Shown here one piece after another: positions 6,994 through 12,460 of a DNA stretch of 12,460 nucleotides. Position 1 is the stretch's first letter, and each line of letters starts with the position of its first letter. The notes beneath the pieces are model-generated. The model made no database searches. It was given only the letters and a program-made list of their open reading frames with translations, and was not told the DNA's origin. Origin of the DNA: Pseudomonadota bacterium. Its GTDB lineage: Bacteria; Pseudomonadota; Gammaproteobacteria; Burkholderiales; Rhodocyclaceae. Both the position numbers and the translations under genes were made by a program. The stretch spans positions 1 through 12,460 of the forward strand of contig WRJU01000219.1 in the NCBI GenBank assembly GCA_009778425.1, read 5' to 3'.

Positions 6994-9693
6994 TCAGTCC
7001 GGGGCTGTTTCCCCGAATACTTCCTGCCACAATGCCCGTACCGGCTCGCGCAGGGCTGCCGTGTCGGATTGGGGGATGCGGGAGGGGAGTTCGTTGAGGC
7101 GCTGACGGTGCTGGCGTTGGCGCAGTTCCCGATAGGTATTGGCGCAGGCGGCGGCGAGATCGGCTGGAATCAGCCCAAGTTTCGCAGCAATGCCAAGAAG
7201 CGCGATGTTGCCGAGGTTGCCTGTGAGTTCCGCGTGTTCGTGGGCGTAGCCGAGTATCAGGTATTGAATCAGGAATTCGACGTCAACGAGGCCGCCGGGA
7301 TCGTGTTTGAGGTCGAAGAGCGGGCTTTTCCCCGCATGGGCGGCGCGCATCTTGTCGCGCATGGCGATGACTTCGCCGCGAAGGGTCTGCCTGTCGCGCG
7401 GCAGGCGCAGGACGTCTTCGCGGATGCGCTCGAATTTCTCGCCCAGCGCCGGGTCGCCCGCAACGAAGCGGGCGCGGGTCAGTGCCTGGTGTTCCCAGAC
7501 CCAGGCCGACTCGAACTGGTATTTTCGGAAGGTGGCGAGCGAGCAGGCAACGAGGCCGGATTCGCCGTTTGGGCGCAGCCGCAGGTCGGTTTCAAACAGG
7601 ATGCCGGCGGGGGAGCGGCTCGACAGCCATGATCTGACCCGCTGCGCCAGCCGGGCGTAGAAGTCGCCCGCTTCGATGTGTTCGTCGTCGTAGAGAAAGA
7701 TGATGTCGAGGTCGGAGGCATAGCCCAATTCCTTGCCGCCGAGTTTGCCGTAGCCAATGACGGCAAGTTGGGGGTCGTCGCGGTGGCGTGTTTTCATTTT
7801 TCGCCAGCACAGAGGAATGGTGAGGCCGACCATGATGTCTGCCAGCATGGAGAGGTGATCGGCGAGTTTTTCGACCGTGAGCGACCCGGCGATGTCCTGG
7901 AGAAGCAGGTGGAATACCTGGGTGTGATGCCGCTCGCGCATCAAGTCCATCTGCTGTTCAGTGTCCGGCTCGATGGTGTCCAGTTCGGCGGCGAGTCCGC
8001 GCCTGAATTGCTGCCAGTCGGGCATGGCCGTCAGGTCGCGCGCGCCGAGCAGGTCGTCGAGCAGGATAGGGTGACGGCCAAGATATTGCGCGGCCCAGCG
8101 CGACGCGCCGATGAGGTCGACCAGGCGGCGCAGGGCTTGGGGATATTGTTGCAGCAGGGCGAGATAAGCGCCGCGCCGGGCGATGCCATCGAGCAGGTCG
8201 AGGCAGCGCGTCAGGGTGTCGTCCGGCTCAGGGGTGGATGCGGCGGCGGAAATCATGCGGGGGATGAGGGCATCGAATCGGCTGCGGATATTGTCCGGCA
8301 ATTGCTTGTAGCGTGAGCCCGCGCGCGTGGCGGCCAGTCGCGCGGCAGTGGCTTGCGGGGAGCTGTAGCCAAGTTTGGACAGCGTGGCGGCAGCCTGGGT
8401 GGTTTCGGCGGCGTTTTGCCAGGCAGCGGCAAGTTGTTGGGGATCGTCGTCCTGGGCGTCTGGTTCGCCAAAGATGGCCTCGAAGTGGCGGCTGACGACG
8501 GCGCGGTGGCGGTTTAGCTCCTCAAGGAACGCGGCGTAGGAGGCAAAACCCATTGTTTCGGCAATCAGGGCAAGGTCCGCCTCGTTTTCCGGCAGGTCGT
8601 GGGTCTGAGCGTCGTCGAGGTATTGCAGCCGGTGTTCGAGCCGACGCAGGAAGATGTAGGCGCAGCCGAGTTCTTCGGCTGCGTCGGGCTGGAGGATGTC
8701 GCGCGCAGCGAGGCGGTCGAGTGCCTCAAGGGTAGGGCGTATTTGCAGGGTTTGGTCGCGACCGCCCCGGATGAGTTGGAATGCCTGAGCAATGAATTCG
8801 ATTTCGCGGATGCCGCCGGGGCCGAGCTTGATGTTGTTGGCGCGTTCAAGCCGCGCGACTTCGCGCCGTATCTGGGCGTGGAGGGCGCGCATGGCGCTGA
8901 TGGCGCCGAAATCGAGGTATTTGCGGAAGACGAAGGGGCGTGAAATGGTTTGCAGTTCTTCCGCACGCTTGCCGACGATGGCTCGCGCCTTGATCCAGGC
9001 ATAGCGTTCCCACTCCCGGCCCTGGGTGATGAAGTAGTTTTCCAGCATCTCGAAGTTCGCCACCAGCGGCCCGGATTCGCCGTTGGGGCGCAGCCGCATG
9101 TCGACGCGAAACACCTGCCCGTGCTCGGTGATTTCAGCCAATGTGCCAATGATCTGTTTGCCGAGGCGCTCGAAAAATTCAAAGTTGTCGATAACTTTCG
9201 GCCCTGTGGTGCAGCCATCCTCTGGATAGAGGAAGATGAGGTCGATGTCGGAACTGACGTTGAGTTCCCGGCCTCCGAGCTTGCCCATGCCGATGATGAG
9301 CAGTTCCTGTTCTTCACCGGAGCTTGAGCGGGGCGTACCGTATCGCGCCAAGAGCGGGGCGCGCAGCGTGTCGTGGGCGTGGCGGACGGCAACTTCGGCC
9401 AGTTCGGTCATGGTTTCGGTGACTTCGGCCAGATCGGCGATGCCTTCAAGATCGCGCACGGCCAGGTGGCACAGCACCCAAGTGCGCAACTGGCGCAGGG
9501 TAGGGCGCAGTTGCGCCTCGCCGTCGCCCAGGCGAATGATGAAGGCGCGCATGGCCTCGCTGTTGAGCGTCTGGCCGAGCCCGTCAGCCAGCCAGCCAGC
9601 CAGCCAGGGACGGCTGTCGAGCATGCGTTGCAGAAAGCGCGACTGGCGCGTTGCGCGGCAGATGATTTCTGGCGCGGAGAGATCGGGCTGCAT
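6994..9693 (-). CDS. glnE: Bifunctional glutamine synthetase adenylyltransferase / adenylyl-removing enzyme
   Basis: Adds and removes AMP on a tyrosine of glutamine synthetase, in response to PII/PII-UMP and glutamine, and so sets ammonia assimilation. Two nucleotidyltransferase domains are visible: the adenylyl-removing half with GMGKLGGRELN and SSDIDLIFLY around residues 135-156, and the adenylylating half with GYGKLGGKELG and SDLDIIFLYDD around 647-670. Each is followed by an RLRPNGESG motif. The start is set at ATG 9693 (899 residues) because AAGGA lies six bases upstream. ATG 9708, or a distal TTG reading to 9786, would add residues but lack a ribosome site. A (CAGC) tetranucleotide repeat at codons 30-36 encodes WLAGWLAD and could frameshift the gene. 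It converges with mltA and is divergent from yhdP, a common betaproteobacterial order. Confidence 0.96.
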   Translation of the reverse strand: MQPDLSAPEIICRATRQSRFLQRMLDSRPWLAGWLADGLGQTLNSEAMRAFIIRLGDGEAQLRPTLRQLRTWVLCHLAVRDLEGIADLAEVTETMTELAEVAVRHAHDTLRAPLLARYGTPRSSSGEEQELLIIGMGKLGGRELNVSSDIDLIFLYPEDGCTTGPKVIDNFEFFERLGKQIIGTLAEITEHGQVFRVDMRLRPNGESGPLVANFEMLENYFITQGREWERYAWIKARAIVGKRAEELQTISRPFVFRKYLDFGAISAMRALHAQIRREVARLERANNIKLGPGGIREIEFIAQAFQLIRGGRDQTLQIRPTLEALDRLAARDILQPDAAEELGCAYIFLRRLEHRLQYLDDAQTHDLPENEADLALIAETMGFASYAAFLEELNRHRAVVSRHFEAIFGEPDAQDDDPQQLAAAWQNAAETTQAAATLSKLGYSSPQATAARLAATRAGSRYKQLPDNIRSRFDALIPRMISAAASTPEPDDTLTRCLDLLDGIARRGAYLALLQQYPQALRRLVDLIGASRWAAQYLGRHPILLDDLLGARDLTAMPDWQQFRRGLAAELDTIEPDTEQQMDLMRERHHTQVFHLLLQDIAGSLTVEKLADHLSMLADIMVGLTIPLCWRKMKTRHRDDPQLAVIGYGKLGGKELGYASDLDIIFLYDDEHIEAGDFYARLAQRVRSWLSSRSPAGILFETDLRLRPNGESGLVACSLATFRKYQFESAWVWEHQALTRARFVAGDPALGEKFERIREDVLRLPRDRQTLRGEVIAMRDKMRAAHAGKSPLFDLKHDPGGLVDVEFLIQYLILGYAHEHAELTGNLGNIALLGIAAKLGLIPADLAAACANTYRELRQRQHRQRLNELPSRIPQSDTAALREPVRALWQEVFGETAPD
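9585..9607 (-). repeat. Tetranucleotide repeat (CAGC)5.75 near the 5' end of glnE
   Basis: A 23-base stretch has perfect period 4 (CAGC on the plus strand, CTGG/GCTG on the coding strand). It covers codons about 29-36 of glnE. A change of one unit shifts the frame. In one alternative frame TGA at 9586-9584 abuts the repeat; in the other TGA comes at 9410-9408. Either result removes both catalytic domains unless translation restarts. Confidence 0.75.
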
Positions 9694-9699
9694 CGGAAG

Positions 9700-9704
9700 T
9701 CCTT
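9700..9704 (-). promoter_or_regulatory. Ribosome binding site deciding the glnE start
   Basis: AAGGA on the minus strand lies six bases before ATG 9693. The two upstream in-frame start candidates have no comparable site. Confidence 0.65.
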
Positions 9705-9722
9705 GCATTATTGCTAAAATAC

Positions 9723-9741
9723 TACCTTTATCATAAGGGTA
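9723..9741 (-). promoter_or_regulatory. Dyad over a possible glnE -10 box
   Basis: TACCTT and AGGGTA flank a 7-base centre (9729-9735) as a near-perfect inverted repeat with one G-T wobble. Read on the minus strand, the centre includes TATGAT (9730-9735), a good -10 match about 36 bases before the glnE start. No well-spaced -35 is evident (the best GACA-containing candidate is 20 bases away). The placement would suit an operator, but this is inference. Confidence 0.3.
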
Positions 9742-9753
9742 AGCGTGTAAGTG

Positions 9754-9773
9754 TTTGTCCGGTATTTTGTCCG
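9754..9773 (+). repeat. TTTGTCCG direct repeat in the glnE-yhdP spacer
   Basis: The octamer TTTGTCCG occurs at 9754-9761 and again at 9766-9773, twelve bases apart, between the divergent glnE and yhdP genes. It may be a pair of protein-binding half-sites or chance. Confidence 0.3.
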
Positions 9774-9867
9774 TGAGTAAAGACAATTATCATCGGTGTT
9801 CTATCCGCGCAGCCGTGTATTTGCGGTATTGCGTACCGAGGGCGCGATATTTGTTGGATGCTGAAGG

Positions 9868-12460
9868 ATGAACGCCGAGGACACCAGGTTTCCATTTCTT
9901 GCCGGAACGTCTGCCCAGAAAGACCCTGTTCAGCATTCCATTTTGTGGCGTTCTGCCTGGCAGAGTGCCATTTTGCGGCGTTTGACGCGCATCCTGGGGT
10001 GGCTGTCCCTGGTCGCTTGCCTCATCTGCGGCATCCTGTACGTCGTGGCGCGCGCCTGGTTGTTTCCCTGGCTTGGAGAAAACCGCGAGTGGGTTGCCGC
10101 AAAACTTTCCGGCGCGGTTGGCGCGCCGGTGAATATCGAGCGCCTGGAAGCGGATTGGGCGGGGCTGCAGCCCCGTTTGCGCTTGGGCGGGTTGACAATT
10201 CGTTCAGGGGAAAGCGAGGCGCTGCGGCTGGAACGGGTCGAGGCGACGCTGTCGTGGATGTCCTTGCCGCGCTGGATGCCCTATTTTCGCTCGTTGGAAA
10301 TCATCGGGCCGGAAGTCGGGCTTGCGCGTGACAAGGACGGCGTTTTCACCGTGGCGGGCATCCGCATGGAACCGGATGCGATGGGGCGTGGCAACCCTAT
10401 CGCCTGGTTGTTCGATCAATCCCGGATCGTGGTGCGCGATGCGACCCTGGTCTGGGACGATGGTTTGCGCGCCGCGCCGCCGCTGCGCCTGACCGCAGTG
10501 CAATTCACTTTCGAACGGGGCCTTTTCAGCCATCATCTGGAACTTCAGGCGCAGCCTCCCGGAGAACTGGCAGCGAAGTTCGATATGCGCGGCGATGTGC
10601 GCCGTTACGATTTTGCTACGTTGACTTTAAATGAGCTTGCCGGACATCTTTCCATCGGGCTCGAAAACGCCGATCTCGGTGGCTGGTCGGTGTGGGTGGA
10701 TTATCCGGTTCCCTGTAAGGGGCGTGGACGTGTGAGCCTGCTGCTCGATAGCGACGGTGAGGGGGCGGTCAGCCTGAGCGCGGATTTGGATTTGGCCGGT
10801 GTGGAAACCACATTGACGCCTGGTTTGGCTCCGTTGCGGTTTGACCGGCTCAGCGGGCGGGTGCTGGCGCGCCAAGCGCCAGAAAGCGTGGCGTTCGGTG
10901 CTCGCAGCTTGTGGTTGGAGTCCAAGGAAGTCAGTTTGGGTGTCCCCGTTGATTTCAGGCTCGAATTGCGCAATACCGCTGATGGTGTGCTGAATGGGGG
11001 CGCACTTTCTGTTTCCTTGATGGATCTGGCGACGCTCGTCCAGTTGTCCAGAAGCCTGCCGCTCGACAAGTATGGAAATGCGCGCGCGTTGCTGGACGAA
11101 TTCGATCCAAAGGGGCGTTTGCGGGCATTCTCGTTTGAATGGGAGGGCGAGTCCGGCGCTTTGCAGGACTGGAAGATCAATTCGGAATTTGAAGGCATCA
11201 AGCTGGCGCCGCGCGGCATCATACCGGGCATGGGCAACATGTCGGGACGGGTCAAGGGCAATAGCCGGGAAGGGGAGTTTGTATTCTCCAGCCGGGACAG
11301 CTACGTCGATTTTCCAAAAGTGTTCGAGCAGGCACGCATCCCAATCACCGGCCTCGACGCTTCGGGCGGGTGGAACCGCAAGAGCGGACAACTGGCAGTG
11401 ACGCTCAATGCCATCGAGTTTTCCAATGATGACGCAGCGGGTCAGGCTGCGGGCAGCTATTGGCCAGCGGAGGGCGGCGGCCCCGGTGAAATAGATATTA
11501 CCGGCAGGCTGACCCGCGCCCAAGGTGCGGCAGTGTGGCGTTACATCCCCCTTATTGCCGGGGAGCACGTCCATGACTGGATAAAGGGCGCGGTTACGCG
11601 CGCCAGCGTGACTGAGGCGGAAGTGAAGCTTAAAGGGCCATTGAGGCATTTCCCGTTCCGGGACGGAAAAGAAGGGATGTTCTCGGTGGTCGTTCAGGCA
11701 AGCAATGGCCGTCTCGACTATGCCAAAGCTTGGCCGGCGCTGGATCATCTCGATGGGGCGCTGCACTTCAAGGGACCAGGGCTTCTGATCGAGTCCCGTG
11801 GCGGAGATATTTTCGGCGTCCGGGTAGAACCCATACGGGTCGAAATTCCTGACTTCAAGGAAGGGGTCATGACCATAGAAGGGGCGGCGAGCGGGCCGAG
11901 TGCGGATTTTCTGCGTTTTATCGACGAAAGCCCACTCGCCGCGCGTTTGCATAATTTCACGGAACCATTGCGTCCTGAGGGCAATGGCCAGCTCGGCCTC
12001 AAACTGGTGATGCCGCTGCACGATCTTGACAAAACCGAAGTCAGCGGGGAGTACCGTTTTGCCGCCAATCGTCTCCGCCTGAACGCAATCGCCTCCGGCC
12101 CGGCGCTGGAAGCTGCCGAGGGCAGCTTGAGTTTTACCGGGGATGCGCTGAATACGCTTTCCATCCGTGGCCGCCTGCTTGGCGGGGAGTGTACGGTCAA
12201 GGGCAAGGCGGGCGCGAGCGGGCTGGAACTGAGCGCGCGTGGGCAAGTGGAAGCGGCAGCTGCGCGCGAGGTGTTCGGTTGGCCCTTGCTGGGATGGGTC
12301 GGTGGGAGCACACCGTGGAGCGCCGAGATGGTTTTCGGCCAGAATAGCAGCAAAATTGCCGTGCACTCCGATCTCAAGGGGCTGCATTCACGCTTGCCTG
12401 CGCCTTTCGCCAAGGAAGCCGATGACGCTTGGCCGTTGGAGGTCGTTGCGGCTTCTCAGG
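9868..12460 (+). CDS. yhdP: YhdP-family AsmA-like protein, N-terminal 864 residues (3' end outside window)
   Basis: The frame is open from ATG 9868 to the right edge with no stop; family members are about 1,270 residues, so roughly two thirds is visible. YhdP is an inner-membrane-anchored AsmA-like protein whose long periplasmic part is thought to bridge to the outer membrane. With TamB and YdbH in E. coli it supports phospholipid transport and the outer-membrane barrier. Seen here: a cytoplasmic N-terminus of about 40 residues, one membrane segment at about 42-62, then the family-like region WVAAKLSGAVGAPVNIERLE at about 74-93. Beta-rich periplasmic sequence with repeated amphipathic strands follows. 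AGEHVHDWIKGA in the later part is typical. GAAGG directly abuts the ATG, too close for normal spacing, so the start is uncertain; an in-frame TGA at 9862-9864 rules out anything further upstream. It is divergent from glnE, the usual neighbour in betaproteobacteria. Confidence 0.9.
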   Translation, partial: MNAEDTRFPFLAGTSAQKDPVQHSILWRSAWQSAILRRLTRILGWLSLVACLICGILYVVARAWLFPWLGENREWVAAKLSGAVGAPVNIERLEADWAGLQPRLRLGGLTIRSGESEALRLERVEATLSWMSLPRWMPYFRSLEIIGPEVGLARDKDGVFTVAGIRMEPDAMGRGNPIAWLFDQSRIVVRDATLVWDDGLRAAPPLRLTAVQFTFERGLFSHHLELQAQPPGELAAKFDMRGDVRRYDFATLTLNELAGHLSIGLENADLGGWSVWVDYPVPCKGRGRVSLLLDSDGEGAVSLSADLDLAGVETTLTPGLAPLRFDRLSGRVLARQAPESVAFGARSLWLESKEVSLGVPVDFRLELRNTADGVLNGGALSVSLMDLATLVQLSRSLPLDKYGNARALLDEFDPKGRLRAFSFEWEGESGALQDWKINSEFEGIKLAPRGIIPGMGNMSGRVKGNSREGEFVFSSRDSYVDFPKVFEQARIPITGLDASGGWNRKSGQLAVTLNAIEFSNDDAAGQAAGSYWPAEGGGPGEIDITGRLTRAQGAAVWRYIPLIAGEHVHDWIKGAVTRASVTEAEVKLKGPLRHFPFRDGKEGMFSVVVQASNGRLDYAKAWPALDHLDGALHFKGPGLLIESRGGDIFGVRVEPIRVEIPDFKEGVMTIEGAASGPSADFLRFIDESPLAARLHNFTEPLRPEGNGQLGLKLVMPLHDLDKTEVSGEYRFAANRLRLNAIASGPALEAAEGSLSFTGDALNTLSIRGRLLGGECTVKGKAGASGLELSARGQVEAAAAREVFGWPLLGWVGGSTPWSAEMVFGQNSSKIAVHSDLKGLHSRLPAPFAKEADDAWPLEVVAASQ

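Noticed and set aside
7000..7015. CGGGG/CCCCG hairpin near the end of glnE as a terminator for mltA
   Set aside because: It is only a 5-bp stem inside glnE coding sequence and no T-run follows on the plus strand.
9694..9786. Longer glnE starting at TTG 9786 or ATG 9708
   Set aside because: The extra residues do not look like GlnE, there is no ribosome site for these starts, and AAGGA is well placed for ATG 9693.
9858..10331. 157-codon plus-strand frame overlapping the start of yhdP
   Set aside because: It is in a different frame from the conserved YhdP sequence and has a composition typical of an out-of-frame read.
10627..12387. 586-codon open frame on the minus strand inside yhdP
   Set aside because: It is antisense to a clear YhdP reading frame, its translation shows no recognisable domain, and long antisense frames are expected in GC-rich DNA.

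Overview
The window looks like a chromosomal segment of a Gram-negative betaproteobacterium. The reasons are a GlnE of about 900 residues divergent from a YhdP/AsmA-like giant protein, an MltA lytic transglycosylase, and a DUF815 ATPase coupled to a Nudix-ThiE fusion, all GC-rich. This is an inference from gene content; the order or genus cannot be fixed from the sequence alone.

Left part (1-3707, + strand): the 3' portion of a surface lipoprotein gene whose C-terminal half resembles the transferrin-binding-protein-B (TbpB) type beta-barrel. Thirteen bases later comes a Slam-type outer-membrane protein (signal peptide, TPR domain, DUF560 barrel). Slam proteins flip lipoproteins of this kind to the cell surface, so the two form a plausible substrate/exporter pair. 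The lipoprotein gene carries a run of ten G that is a candidate phase-variation switch, and an in-frame GGT repeat encoding a glycine anchor. It is visibly more AT-rich than the right half of the window. After a 196-base gap with overlapping inverted repeats comes a lipoprotein metallo-beta-lactamase-fold hydrolase of the NAPE-PLD/UlaG-like type.

Middle (3828-6973): a perfect 10-bp inverted repeat lies between the convergent MBL and Nudix-ThiE genes. The minus-strand pair DUF815 ATPase then Nudix-ThiE forms an operon with a 24-base gap. mltA is divergent from it.

Right part (6994-12460): glnE (minus) converges on mltA with a 20-base gap. It carries a tetranucleotide repeat (CAGC, 5.75 copies) near its start that could frameshift it. 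The divergent glnE/yhdP spacer holds a dyad and a short direct repeat. yhdP runs off the right edge after 864 codons.

Cell-envelope themes dominate: lipoprotein surface display (Slam pair), peptidoglycan turnover (MltA) and inner-to-outer membrane phospholipid transfer (YhdP). Nitrogen control (GlnE) and nucleotide clean-up (Nudix) sit between them. No RNA genes, CRISPR arrays, insertion sequences or attachment sites were seen.
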